From the NCBI RefSeq assembly GCF_964355755.1, contig NC_092676.1, positions 10,088,288 to 10,152,287 on the forward strand: DNA of 64,000 nucleotides, written 5' to 3'. Below, piece after piece: positions 10,626 to 22,373 of the stretch. Made by a program: the position numbers and the translations under genes. How positions within the stretch are numbered: the first letter of the stretch is position 1; every line of letters begins with the position of its first letter. Source of the DNA: Antedon mediterranea (taxonomy: Eukaryota; Echinodermata; Crinoidea; Comatulida; Antedonidae). Under the pieces are notes generated by a model that made no database searches, had not been told where the DNA came from, and worked only from the letters and a program-made list of their open reading frames with translations.

Positions 10626-10844
10626 ACAGAGTAAACAGTTGAAACAATGTAAACAAACCCAATAATTCTTAATAAAAAGAGCTTACTTCAATCACGACGA
10701 CAATAATTGTAATTACCTTGTATTCATTCAACAAATAATCAAACAAACCAATTCATTTATATTGAAAAATATTTCTGTATGTTACTTTTTTTCCATGATA
10801 CTTTTCACGATTTAAGTCTCAAATTATCTAATAGAGGGGATTAA

Positions 10845-11090
10845 GGGTTTATTTTTTTGTCTTGTATGGGCTCGTCCCACTTTTATTTCAGCTTGCAGTA
10901 CAAATTATTTAAATATAGGCCTATACAAGTTCACTATAACAAGGCATATAATATGTATATTCTCTTGTATTATGGTCATGTTCTCAATTTTTTCTTTGTG
11001 ATTATTGTTAAAACGTGTTTTTTTAATAACATAGTATATTTAGAAATGAATAAAAAAAAATTTACAATTATTAAAAACATTTACTTATAA
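10845..11090. repeat. Interspersed repeat related to the right end of the window
   Basis: The sequence 'ttttttgtcttgt' followed by 'ctcgtcccacttttatt' recurs at 63750-63800 with one or two changes, and the flanking AT-rich sequence is loosely alike. Confidence 0.6.
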
Positions 11091-11204
11091 CCTACATACA
11101 ATATATATACAGACATTCTGAATATTGCAGATTTCATATAATTATTATTAAAATTGTCTAAAAACATAATCACTACTCAAAACTCACCTCTCCTGATTTT
11201 TTTT

Positions 11205-11282
11205 CTACAGCGCCATGAGCAATGAATGTTGGAATGGCGCTATATAAATCGAACGATTGATTGATTGATTGATTGAATCAAT
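11205..11282 (+). mobile_element. SINE/LINE 3' tail with TTGA microsatellite
   Basis: 'ggcgctatataaatcgaacg' is followed by (ATTG)n. A closely similar tail, GGCGCTATGTAAAG, ends the tRNA-derived SINE on the minus strand at 34120-34415. This looks like a 5'-truncated copy of that family. Confidence 0.6.
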
Positions 11283-12307
11283 GGTTACATTGAAAATCAC
11301 TTGAAATAAAAAAGGGCTACACATTTATATTAAAACTTATACAGCTGCATATGTCACACTAATATAAAATATAATCGTAAAACGTAGGGAGAGAGATCTC
11401 TAGCACATATATATTAATTTTAATTATTCAATAGATCAAATATCTCGTCTTTACTATTTTTCCATTTCTGATCAGAAGTATAAAAGTTATACGAATACTC
11501 ATTATTTATGAGGTTTATAATTTCATTTTTAAATAGACCCCAAATATTTTCAGATTCTTTTTTTTCTGTCGTTTCTAGTTCTTTATATATTATGAAAGAT
11601 TACAAAGAGTAAAAACTGAAATTAATTCGTTTACAAGTTTGTTTGTTGTTCCCAAAATTACATTAATCCACTTTGGGAAGTCTTGCTGTACTGTGACCTC
11701 ATTTGCAAGACACTGAACCAGCATATCTTTTAACTTTTTCCAGACTGGTTAAATAGTTTTACATGCAATTAATAAGTGTTTTTCATTTTCTATATGATTC
11801 TTAAACTTACTACATTGTTTCTGTTTTGGATAATTTCTATCGTTTTAGTCTTTTTTTACATATAAGGATTCAATGTAACAACTTAAAATTAAATTGAGCT
11901 ACTTTTACTATGTGTTTCATTCTATTGAGGGTTTAAATGAGCCATTATTCTTCATTTACACTAGAAATAGAATTCAGCAGTGAAAGTATGATAAATAGAT
12001 CTAACCTTGCTCATGACAATTTTCCCCTATTGTGGATTTAATTTCTTTAGCGTTTTTTCTTGACAATAAGCAACACATTCAAACATAGTCTCAAATAACA
12101 GTAAATGTGAAAGTATAACGACGGCAAAACAATGGTGTTTGAAGTTTTACTGACGTCAACGGAAAGAATTTTGATAATAATTATAAATATATACGAGCAC
12201 CTACCTGGGCACCATAATTCACATCATATTGCTCTCAATTTTGTAGACGGCATCATCAATGTATTGCAGGATTTACCATTAGATGTTAAGACTTTGAAGT
12301 AAGCACA

Positions 12308-12376
12308 ATGGAAAAGCTGTTCTTTTTCATGTTCATTTCATGTTCATTTCTTATGCGAATGTTATGGCGTCAAAAG
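12308..12376 (+). CDS. Signal-peptide exon with 11-bp tandem duplication
   Basis: ATG at 12308 starts a strongly hydrophobic stretch (EKLFFFMFISCSFL), followed by the donor AAG|GTAAGC. As written the exon ends in phase 0, while the SRCR exon needs phase 1. The 11-mer ATGTTCATTTC occurs twice in a row (12329-12339 and 12340-12350). Counting only one copy leaves a typical short signal peptide ending in the required phase 1, so the duplication is probably a frameshifting lesion. Confidence 0.7.
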
Positions 12377-12783
12377 GTAAGCAAATATTAATATTTAAAA
12401 CTTATCAATGCTGTTTTATTTCATATAAAGTTATTAATTTGACAACTATATGCAATTTCGGAACAAAACACTGGCTATTGATTGAAATGCAGGCCTAAGC
12501 GAAGATTCATTTTTATTTTTTGGCATGATTCCCACGTTTTTTCTTTTTTTTTTTTTATGACTTTCAAAAGTTAATCAACATTAAACATAGTAAGAGTCGG
12601 TTTCTGAAATGCTAATGAATAAAACGCTTATTGTATCGAAGCACCATTAGATTATCGAATCTGTTTAAGTATGCCTAACATAAGATTGTGTCATTTTTTT
12701 AAGAAGATATAGTAACAATGACAACACCAAAAGTGTAAAATTAATTGATTTCTGCTTGTACTTTTCTCCGTATGAAATAAAAG

Positions 12784-14403
12784 TTAGACTTGTTGATGGC
12801 GGCAATCCCAATGAAGGCCGAGTTGAACTCAGCACTGGGGTACAATGGGGTACAATATGTGACGATGGCTGGGATATAAACGACGCCCAAGTTGTATGTC
12901 GACAGTTAAACCTAGGAGAAGCTGTTGAAGCTCCATCAAGAGCTCACTTTGGCCCAGGTTCTGGTTCAATTATGTACGATGAGGTTGCTTGTACCATGGA
13001 TTAAAGAATAGAAGGATATGCATCGACGTGAGATCAAGGGTTCCTTGACTCTCGCCGACAGACCGCGGACCGCCCACAATGTTACAGTTTAATTAACCGC
13101 ATGGTAACAACGAAACGGTCGCGTGCCTAATATATTGTTTACTGCACATGTGCAACGACATTTAACCTTGTTGGCTACTACGCTTCTTTCGCGCGTTCTT
13201 TGGTGGCATGATGTTTGTAGATGGTCAACTATTGACTATGTTGGTTTCTGCCGCGATTGATCTACGCTAATGATTTTTTTATGATGATTAAAGTAGCATT
13301 TTATGACCTGTAGTAGCCCTACATCTGAGACAATAACTATTAGTTGTCTCATTTGTTGTAAAATTACAAAATCAGCAAGAATGCTAGCCTAGCTAGGCCC
13401 AGGCCTTGTACTAACTAGGCTAAACTGGGCTAGTAAACCCTATGATTTGCCGACATTGATACTGCCTAGGTAGGCCTAGGCTAATCTTAAATACTCACCG
13501 TTGTCTTACTTCTTGTGTGAATAATAATAATAGGTAGGCCTACTTCGTTTGTTCGTGATCAAGTTTGCCCTGCGTGTACTTTTCAAAACGACCGCTAGGT
13601 AACGAATCGCAACTATACATAGCCAGCCAATCCCGGATCAGGGATCGCTGTTTTCATTCAATTAGGCCCGGTGATTGGATGTGATGTGGATGACATAACC
13701 ACTAGCCAATCACCAGGCACTACAGTTTAAATATAATCACATCGATAATTAAGGAGATTTATGAAGAAACCACTGCTTAGCCATATATTAAAAAACACGA
13801 TTGTTGTATGTCTGAACACCGGCCACGCTAACAACATACATGGTCAAATGCATAATTTAATATTCTATAGATTAACGCAATTTTTAATGACAGAAGATGG
13901 CAGGCAAATAATGATAATTCAAATATAAAAATGGCATATTTTATTAATATTACCAACTACCTAAAATTACCAGTCGTAAGAAAGTGAACTTTTCGTAGTC
14001 CGATTGTGATGAAACTAAAACAGAATTATTCAGCAATATATGTTTGTTATCAATTAATCATCGACGCAGACATGTCAATAGAACATTCAGACTGCGCATA
14101 CGATTTCTACATGGTTACGTTTTGGTCTCAAAAAATGTAACAGTTGATTCGCAGCGTTTTACAGAGGGCCGCGGTTAGAGACACGGAGTTCAATGAACGT
14201 GTTTGTTTGATTGGCAGCAGTGCTTTAGTATAGGCAAGCGCGTTGTAAAATCGTTTGATGTCACCGTCGATGCATATCCTTCTATTCTTTAATCCATGCT
14301 TGTACAGGATCTGAAACTGACATTACAAGCTGCCGTAGCAGTGGATTTATGAACCACGACTGTGGTCATGGTGAAGACGCTAGTGTTATTTGTGAAGGAC
14401 CGG
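12784..14403 (+). pseudogene. SRCR domain exon split by a transposon
   Basis: The two halves, 12784-12994 and 14306-14403, total 309 bases, phase 1-1, 102 codons. They read through without a break when the insert and one target copy are ignored. The left half shows VRLVDGGN, GRVE, WGTICDDGWD and VVCRQL. The right half shows the C-terminal HDCGHGEDASVIC, the hallmark of group A/B SRCR domains with conserved cysteines. With the insert present the frame stops right after CTMD at 13004. Confidence 0.92.
12995..14298. mobile_element. 1.3-kb inverted-repeat DNA transposon in the SRCR exon
   Basis: The ends are inverted repeats (CATGGATTAAAGAATAGAAG and its complement, extending about 34 bases). 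A target duplication CTTGTAC flanks it at 12988-12994 and 14299-14305; counting the preceding G, it can be read as the 8-mer GCTTGTAC. A 7-8 bp duplication is in the range of the hAT or P superfamilies. No transposase frame is visible, so it is non-autonomous. A decayed piece of its end is also seen at 25727-25780. Confidence 0.88.
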
Positions 14404-14420
14404 GTATGTATACTATTTTT

Positions 14421-15211
14421 AGTCGCGTGGAAGCGACTCTATAGTTCACTATGTCGGTCGGTCGGTCTGTCTGTCGGTCTGTCTGTCGGTCTGTCTGTCT
14501 GTCGGTCCGGTATCACTATGCGTTTTATCGCTTTCTGACCTTATCTTGATATCAGTTTAATCTAGCTAGGTCAATTTTTCACAGTATATTCCTGATGGCC
14601 AGGAATCAATGTGGTTATGTTTTCACGGTGCGCAATAAAAAATTACGCGGTCTACGCACGATTTAACGAAATCACGTTTGTAATCATATCTTCACAACCA
14701 TGAATCACAATTAAATAAAATTTGGTACTCATAAATTTCAGGGCATAAATCATCATATGGCAATACAATTACGTGCGTAGCGCATGTAACGCATGCGTAC
14801 GCGCGCTTAACATTTTCAAAATTTATTTTCGATGAAATAAGTGTACATTTCAGGCAATTTTAAGCGTTTACAAAATTGCCATGAGTGCGCATATTTTTGC
14901 GCGCGCACTGCGCGTTAAATGTTATTGCGCACTCTTTTTGCCCGATTTCTGTTTTCTTGACTTACTTTTCAACTCGAAATTACGTTATACGAGCACGTCA
15001 AAAGTGACAGGCTACGCACGTGTAAATTTAAAAAAAAATAAATGTTTTTAAACATTTCAACATTTTTAAACATGTTCAGTAATTTCGGTCAGTATAGTTC
15101 ACTATGTCGGTCGGTCGGTCTCTCTGTCTGTCTGTCTGTCTGACGGTCTGTCTGTCTGTCGGTCCGGTATCGCTATGCATTGTAGCACGCGACTTAATGG
15201 CTGTTGGCCTT
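14421..15211 (-). mobile_element. 0.8-kb CpG-rich repeat, copy B (inverted)
   Basis: It is the reverse complement of 4141-4924 with few differences. It has the same GACAGACC-type arrays at both ends and the same CpG-rich centre. It lies 17 bases after the SRCR exon donor, in the intron before HYR1. Confidence 0.85.
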
Positions 15212-15619
15212 GTTTATATAGAATCTCGGATGAATTATTAATGTGAACATTTATAATTTGTTAATATTTGAAGATCTGTAAATTGCAGACACTCTAACAA
15301 TTCCACCAGAAAAACTATTATATATTTATTATTAAACATTATCTACAAGACGATTGCCCTTATGAACACCAAACTAAACCTAGCTCTTAAGGTGTGTGGT
15401 CCAGGATATAAGTTGTAACTGGTGCAGTTGTAGCGCCTACTTGTAGTTGCCTGGAAAGGTCAACGGTTACATGTGTGTCATGGTGCCTTCATGCCCTTAA
15501 AAAAAAGCATACACTAATTCAGTGTTGGCACTACCTAGTGGCCACCGAACCCCAGAATGTATGAAGTAACTTGTAATTCATGACTGTATGTTTCTAAACC
15601 AAAACTCTCTTTTTGACAG

Positions 15620-15907
15620 ATAATGAGCCCCCAGAACTGCAATGTCCCAAGAAAACTTCGAATTATTATAGAACCTACTACGGCTACATCCAGGCCCATA
15701 CTGACGAAGGAAGCGCCAATGGCACCATCTCGTGGGTTCCATTGGTTGCCAGAGATAATAGCAGGATTCCAGCAAATATCACAAGTTATCCCCACAAATC
15801 CGGCGATGTTTACCCAATGAAACTGTTTCCGCCATACACGACTACAATACGGGCGACGGACCAATCAGGAAACTTCGAAGAATGTGTTCTGCATTTCGCA
15901 GTTGTTG
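15620..15907 (+). CDS. HYR domain 1 exon
   Basis: 288 bases, phase 1-1, with TTTGACAG|AT and G|GTAGGA. It starts DNEPPELQCP and has SWVPLVARDNS, FPPYTTTIRATDQSGN and the second cysteine in FEECVLHFAV. These are the standard HYR landmarks (a C-P near the start, a D-x-S/G-N turn, then a final C). Confidence 0.9.
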
Positions 15908-16144
15908 GTAGGAATAACACAAACGGGATATTTATATTAAATGCCTATTTTTAAACTTAGATAAACTTAAATATACTGTAATCGCTGTCTTTTTAATTAA
16001 ACAATCTGTCTTTTTACCCACTCCTACAGCTATAATAGGTCAAGTATGTTTTAACTCTCTATATAGACCCATTTTGATTAGGCACTAGGCCTATAAAAGA
16101 AGTAGAAGTATTATTTTAAATAATTTTATCTTCTGTCATTGTAG

Positions 16145-16429
16145 ATATTGAAAGTCCGGTTATAAGTTGTCCATGGCATTCAAATAACTTTATTCAAAGA
16201 AATTCAGAATCTTCTTGGTCGGTTTTTACTGATAAATCTTCCAGAAGTGCTCGATTATATTGGACACAACCAAATGCAACAGACAACAGTGGCACTGTAG
16301 TCTCCATGAGTTCAAACTATAATTCTGGTGATGTTTTTCTGGCAAGAAATTCTGCCTATGAAATTACATATACTGCGATTGATAGAGATAGCAACGTTGG
16401 AAATTGTTCGTTTTTTATCACAGTCGAAG
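16145..16429 (+). CDS. HYR domain 2 exon
   Basis: 285 bases, phase 1-1, with ATTGTAG|AT and G|GTATGT. It reads DIESPVISCP, then a WTQPNATDNSG core, then YTAIDRDSNVGNCSFFITV. Both HYR cysteines are present. Confidence 0.9.
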
Positions 16430-16908
16430 GTATGTAACTATAAACTGTTTGCAGTACGACTCGTTACATTTTGCAAATGTTTAGAGCTTTGTACTGCCTT
16501 TCCTTCCTAACGAATGGCCTACTTTAGTGTGTAACTTGCCGCACTTTGTGTGCAAATGTTACGCCGATTATCTTCAACAAGTTGTAAAATCTTTATTTTG
16601 CAGTTCTAGCGAAATCAATTAATTAACGATGTCAATCAGCTTTTTCGAAAATACGGAATAAATTAAATGCATTCGAGGCGCATATTTTCATAGAAAGATA
16701 AAATAATAATTAAATAAAACATAAATGGTGTACTCATCATAGCTTGGGGTTTCTACCTGTTTTACTTTTTTGTTTTGATTTAGCACTTTACTTTAGTTGT
16801 ATCTCCATTCCAGTCACGGATGATACCCAAAACAAAGTAATTTACCTCTTGATAAATAATAATTTTAAAAATTCAGTAATATCATGTAGTAATATTTTTT
16901 TTATTTAG

Positions 16909-17196
16909 ATTTGGAAAGTCCATCAATTGAATGTCCACCTAGCTTAGAAAGTTACACAGATGTTGGTTCAAGATTTGCTTTATTAATATGGAACATCACC
17001 CTGGATGATAATTTTGCTGTCACCTACTGCATAGCAAACGACTCCAGAGTTGAACCTACTAATATTACATTCAATGACGAAAGTATTACCCTGACTCAAT
17101 ATGGATTGTTTCCTATCGGTATAAACGAAGTTGAATATATTGTGATGGATATATCTGGTAACATAGATACCTGTGTATTTTCTATTACAGTTATAG
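16909..17196 (+). CDS. HYR domain 3 exon
   Basis: 288 bases, phase 1-1, with ATTTAG|AT and G|GTGAGT. It reads DLESPSIECP, then IWNITLDDNFAVTYC and VMDISGNIDTCVFSITV. An extra cysteine sits mid-domain. This is the most diverged of the five. Confidence 0.88.
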
Positions 17197-17299
17197 GTGA
17201 GTTAACATACATAAGTTAATTTCAGAAAGACACGTTTTACAATTTTGTAATTTGTCACGAAAGTATGCAAATTAGTAGTACAATTTAAATAAAATATGC

Positions 17300-17900
17300 A
17301 AATATTAATCTACAAACGTTTTAGTTTCATTATATATGCAATATTGAGAAATGGGGCCGAGGGTCAGATGTCATATCGGTACTTCCGATAATTTTTCGAA
17401 TTACTAAACAGTCCTATACTGGCTATAGAAAACCTGTATCCGAGTCATTTGGGACCAAAACAAAGTCTGTACATACATTTTAGTTGCATTATATGCAAAT
17501 ATTGAGAATGTTCGTGGGTCAAATGTCATATTTCCGATAATTTGTTCGTAAAATGTTTAAATAAATATAAATATGTACATTCTGAATAAGGCTTTAAAAT
17601 ATCAACTCTCTAGCATTAATGGTTTTCGAGATTCACCCTTATTTGCATATTTCAAATTTGTACTACTAATTAGCAATTTCGAGTTGCATGACAAAGGCGT
17701 GTTTTTTGGAATGACTAAATGTTCCTATGCTGGCTATCGAAAACCTGCATTTGAGTCATTTCAGGCGAAAAAAAGTATGTACAGACATTTGAGTTGCATT
17801 ATATATGTAAATATTGAGAAATGGGGTCGAGGGTCAAATGTCGTACTTCCGGTCATTTTTTCGTAAAATGTTTTATTAGAGCAAATAGAAATATATACAT
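17300..17900. repeat. Degenerate tandem repeat, about 200-250 bp units
   Basis: Three copies each show 'tgcaatattgagaaatgggg', then 'cttccgataattttttcg', then 'gctatcgaaaacctg' or close variants. The frame at 17573-17866 runs along this repeat and is not a gene. Confidence 0.6.
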
Positions 17901-17934
17901 TCTAAATACGCCCATCAAAAAATCCGTGAAAAAA

Positions 17935-18090
17935 TGACCACTCTCGGACTATTAATTTTTCACCCTAATTTGTATATTTTTAAATATTTTTAAAAGCTAT
18001 GACTGACAGAAGCGTGATGCTCAATTTTTGATCTCCTCATCAAATGTGACCATTAAAAAAATCTCTTTTTGCAATTTGTTTCACTCAAAA
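17935..18090. repeat. Interspersed repeat, second copy at 25930-26060
   Basis: The segments share 'caccctaatttg', 'tgatgctcaa', 'ttttgatctcctcatca' and 'tgcaatttgttt' in order. Confidence 0.7.
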
Positions 18091-19586
18091 TGATAGATTG
18101 CCTAGCCTACTGGCTCTAAACTCTTATGAAAAAAATGTACGCTACAATAATAACTTGTTTAACCAGAGACGAAACGAAAGTCTTTCGTTTTTATGTTTAA
18201 ACGTCAGTAATTTAAACAAATATAATAATCTAGCCAATATTATGTATACACATTGTCCTTGGTATCTATAAGTGATATCTATTTATATAATTTTACACAC
18301 GGCAAAAATACAAGATTCTTGCCGATTGTAATAATATGTTTTTCCATGTTACTGTAAGCCTCTTTATTGTATAACAAAGTAACCATTACAACATTGTATT
18401 TGCAATGCTTTCGATGAATACAAATATTTATTCTATATTTGTATATATAAGAGTAATCTTCAAGTTCATAGTTTCAATTTATACAAATAAATAAATACGA
18501 TTTAGAAAGAAATTTTTACTTAAGCGGTACAGGAAACTATAAAGGAAGAAGAAATAAAATTTAATGACAAATACATCGACGTTGCGAAACCATCATGGAA
18601 CCATTCTCAAGAATAAATGAATAAAATTAAGAACTAAATAAAATACAAAGCACCAAAGGGTGAAAGGAAGTACTTATACAATAGTAACGAAGACTGACAA
18701 GCCTAAAACGATAGGGTCCTCTCGTTAATTATTAAACAATTTGCTTTGATTGAGTAATTTTGTTAGTTTAAGAGACGGTTTCCACTATTTTATCCAAAGC
18801 ATTTAATTATTTAAGCAATCAAATTTAGATTTGCACTTACATAATACTTTATTTATTCATAAGAATCACCTTTATATCAGTGGCACACATTGATCAGTTA
18901 ATGGTGCATCCATTTTACAAACAAATAACATAAGACACAAAGTTCTAAATACTAATACATAACATCAAAACAATATGTAAACTAATTGATTAAATCTGTA
19001 TGTAAATATATAATACTTAAACTGTACAATGTGTATAACCACAAAATAAAAAAAAAACAAATAATAGATAAAACAAAACAGAACAATAAAAGTATAGGAT
19101 ATCATTAAAAAAAAGCTAAAACTTACAGATTACAGATACATCCTCATATAGACGTCTGTATCTTGTTTCTATTAATTAATTAGTTGCATGTTGAGAGAGG
19201 TAATGCTGAAAATATTGTAGATCTAGTAACCTATGCTTTCATTAAATATATTTTTACAATAGAAATACACAATTTCTCCTAATGTTTCATTCTAAGTGAA
19301 TAGATTGTCTAGCATAAAGTGGTGTTTTAATTCTTGAGAACCACAGTTATCCCAATTAAATTATTGTCTATGAGGTTGTTCTTAAGATCTAAGTATACAT
19401 AATTTCTAACAGAGTTTAATATGGGCATTTAAATCAAAAATGGTTTAGCCTACTGTTTCTTTTTCCTTAGTATTACACATCTTGTATGTAGATTAAGTAA
19501 GATTAATATGTATTTGTCTATTCTGTGCATTCAATTATTATATATTTTTGTGAAGTGTGCCACTGTTACAAAAGTGAAGTTACCAA

Positions 19587-19641
19587 TAAATTATTATTAT
19601 TATTATTATTAATGGTGGTGTTATTATTATTATTATTATTA
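19587..19641. repeat. ATT microsatellite
   Basis: Two runs of (ATT)n are separated by AATGGTGGTG. The poly-Leu and poly-Asn frames over it (19525-19797 and 19566-19787) are artefacts. Confidence 0.9.
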
Positions 19642-20037
19642 CATAACTCTATGTTATTTTTTGACCAGGATTGTCTACGACCCTCAAGATCTAGAGTGTT
19701 TGAGCTTGCTTTAAACTTTAAATTGATGCTCTTACAATCAGTTTTATCTAATAAATATTGTTCAAGGTTTGGAGTTCCTTTATACATATACTGTTAACGT
19801 TGTTTTGCATTAAGCCTTTAAAAACCACTCTTTATGATCAACTTGTTTATTATTTGTTCTAAATGGCTATTATCCAGTTGGTAGATTGTTCTTGTTGTTT
19901 TAAATTTGTCTATACAATTTGTTTTATTTAAAATATCTTTTACATTGGCATATCATACTTTCTTGAACAAATAAAACTTCCTCTTTAAGATTTTCAATTC
20001 TAATATAATTAATACCGACAATTTATATAATATTTGT

Positions 20038-20300
20038 AATCCACAACGTGTTACTCGTAGCTCTTCTTCTGTTGGTACTCTTTTTGATATTCGTCGCTGC
20101 AGAACTGAATCTTCTTTTCAATCATATATCCCACGTGTTACCAGAATTTGGAATAATTTACCCAGTGAAATCCGCAACTTAAATATTTCTGTTAGTTCTT
20201 TTAAAACCAAATTACTTAATTATCTCAATATTTATTTTTTAAATAATTTTGATATTGAAAATGTGTGTAGTTGGTCGCTTTCTTGTCGATGCTTTTAATG
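20038..20300 (+). mobile_element. LINE reverse-transcriptase C-terminal tail
   Basis: The frame reads RRCRTESSFQSYIPRVTRIW, then NNLPSEIRNL and SSFKTKLLNYL. The phrase 'R-x-W-N-x-L-P-x-E-I' followed by 'S-F-K-x-x-L' is the standard C-terminal end of many non-LTR reverse transcriptases. A poly-A-like run at about 20430 may be the element's end. It is truncated at the 5' side. Confidence 0.75.
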
Positions 20301-20622
20301 TAGAACGTAATTTATTTATTTTTCTCTGTTCTGGGTTGACCAACTAGCATAGGTGTTTAGCACCTGTTTGGTCTTTCCGTGCCTCCTTTTATAATTGTTT
20401 TGTCTTCTTATGTTTATGGCAGAAATTGAATAAAAAAAAAAAAAGACTAGAATCTAGAATCATTCTTCCATATTCTTTTCTATTTCTGTTAAAATATTGA
20501 AGGAATTTTGTAGGAAATTAATACTTTGCCATCCCAAATCACCATACAGTGCTTTTCTGGCAACATTTCTCTGGGTTTTTAGTATTATCCTAGCCATTTA
20601 AAAGTGTAAGTTCTCACTGATA

Positions 20623-21548
20623 TCATGATTTCTTAGATGTTCTCCTATGATAACTTTCATTAATGCGTTGACAAAGGTGCCGACAAGTATAGACGACATA
20701 GCTGGCATTCACACATACAAATTGTACACGACAGATTTCACCTATCTTCCTGCAAGTGAACACTAGAATTGTTTTATATTTTAACTTACAACTAAGTTGC
20801 CTGAGTTGTTTAGTTACAGTGTTAGAGAACTTTTGGTCTTTAAAAGGCAGAACAATTTTAATAGGAGACTGTTCAATACTATCATTACTTGTATAATAAT
20901 TCTCAACTATAGGTGCATTAACAAGGTGTATTGACAATAGAATTATTAAAATCATTAATTATTCTATTAACTAAATCAATAGAATAATTTAATCTGTCAA
21001 ACATTTTAGTAATTTCTTGAGCTTCTTCAAGAAAAATATCGTCTGATGATAATTTATATACTCGATTAAGCATGGTATAGACAAGATGTTTCTTATGTTT
21101 AATATAAAAATGGCTATCAAGTACAATCATAGTGCAAGAGCCCTTTCCCTTTGTCAGTAGGTTTTCTCTGGTTTATTATACAAATAGGTCACCGAAACAT
21201 TGAAAAATTTATTTGTTTTTCCAATTGAAAGCATATCAAGTAGTATCAATCGACAAACCATACTGCACATTAAACCAATTTTGAATGCTTTGGTATTGAT
21301 ATCCAATCCACTCAACTTTTAAAAAGTGAGACAACATCATATGAAACTAGTAGATCATTGGACCTAAAGGATTTTGAGCGAATTGTTTTAGTAAAATAAA
21401 AAATGTCAGACATTGTAAAGTCATTGCTTGATAATGGTTTCAGTTTTTCATCCAACCATTGTGCTAATGTATAGTTTATGTTCCGGTTTATGATAATAAT
21501 ATAAGCTTTATATAGATAAAGTTTCTTTGTTTGTTTTTGGGAGACCAT
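20623..21548 (-). mobile_element. Penelope-like retroelement relic (RT then GIY-YIG)
   Basis: Three minus-strand frames follow one another. 21548-21312 holds NDFTMSDIFYFTKTI and LLVSYDVVSLF, the RT motif with the catalytic-site leader typical of Penelope-like elements. 21130-20918 holds HFYIKHKKHLVYTMLNRVYK with LSSD and a 'DRLNYSIDLVNRII' linker. 20955-20623 holds CRKIGEICRVQFVCVNASYV then YTCRHLCQRINESYH, the remains of the GIY-YIG endonuclease. Stops and shifts separate them, so it is dead. It sits in the HYR3-HYR4 intron. Confidence 0.75.
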
Positions 21549-21692
21549 ATAGTGAGAGATACGATACTATGATATAGCGATACTTGTTTTTCTTTCACTA
21601 TCGGTGAAGAAGATATGTATCCATGAAAATGCTTTTTAAAATAGACCTTGAAATAATATTGCTTTATCTATTTTTTTTAATCGTTATTTTAG

Positions 21693-21980
21693 ACAATGAA
21701 AGTCCACCATTTGTCTGTCCAAGTAACTTTTCCAATTATCACGATTATATATTTGGGTTTCATCGCCTCGTCACCGACTATGGTCGTCCATACGCAACGT
21801 TCATTTGGTATCCTCCGGACGTGGATGATAACAGTGAAGGCCTAGTTACTTGGGAAAGCTATCCATATCATTCCGGTGACAAGATTCCGATACGCGAGTT
21901 TCCGCCGTATACTGTACAAATGACTGCAACTGATCTGTTTGGAAATAACAGGTCCTCTTACGTATACTTTACAGTTATAG
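21693..21980 (+). CDS. HYR domain 4 exon
   Basis: 288 bases, phase 1-1, with TTTTAG|AC and G|GTAAGT. It reads DNESPPFVCP, then FIWYPPDVDDNSEG and FPPYTVQMTATDLFGNN. The second HYR cysteine is replaced (RSSYVYFTV), so the usual disulfide cannot form here. Confidence 0.9.
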
Positions 21981-22088
21981 GTAAGTACAGTTTATGGATG
22001 ACAATTAAACTAATTTGTTGAAGAAGACTAGGCACACGGTTACGATTTTTTCTTTATTTTTTTCTATTTCTTGTTTATTATATTTTAG

Positions 22089-22373
22089 ATATTGAACGAC
22101 CGAATATTACTTGTCCATCAAACATAACAAATTACTACGATACATACTTTGGCATTGTCAGAGCGGTAACTGATCCAGGTTCCAACACAAGTTCCGTCAC
22201 TTGGGAAGATCCTACAGTTGATGACAACAGTGGAGGTCGTCTGATAGTGAAGTCGTCATACAAGTCTGGTGATACGTTTGCGCCAAAATTCTACCCCCCT
22301 TATGAAGTAGAGTTTACGGCCGAAGACAAAGCCGGAAATATGAATTCCTGCAAACTATACTTTCTTATCACAG
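22089..22373 (+). CDS. HYR domain 5 exon with a GC splice donor
   Basis: 285 bases, phase 1-1, acceptor TTTTAG|AT. It reads DIERPNITCP, then VTWEDPTVDDNSGG and FTAEDKAGNMNSCKLYF. The 3' boundary that keeps phase 1 is ACAG|GCAAGT, a GC-AG intron of the permitted minor type. Confidence 0.85.

Larger units (their letters stand above)
9341..12307. other. Intergenic, repeat-bearing
   Basis: No gene is supported. The region holds a repeat at 10390-10625 shared with 39055-39245, a repeat at 10845-11090 related to 63740-63900, and a SINE tail at 11205-11280. The rest is AT-rich. The open frame at 10857-11090 lies inside the repeat and is Phe/Ile/Tyr-rich. Confidence 0.6.
17197..21692. other. Large intron between HYR3 and HYR4
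   Basis: 4.5 kb. It holds about three tandem copies of a 200-250 bp unit between 17300 and 17900 ('atattgagaaatgggg' followed by 'gagggtca'), a segment at 17935-18090 shared with 25930-26060, an ATT microsatellite, a LINE tail and a Penelope-like relic. The rest is AT-rich spacer. Confidence 0.7.
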
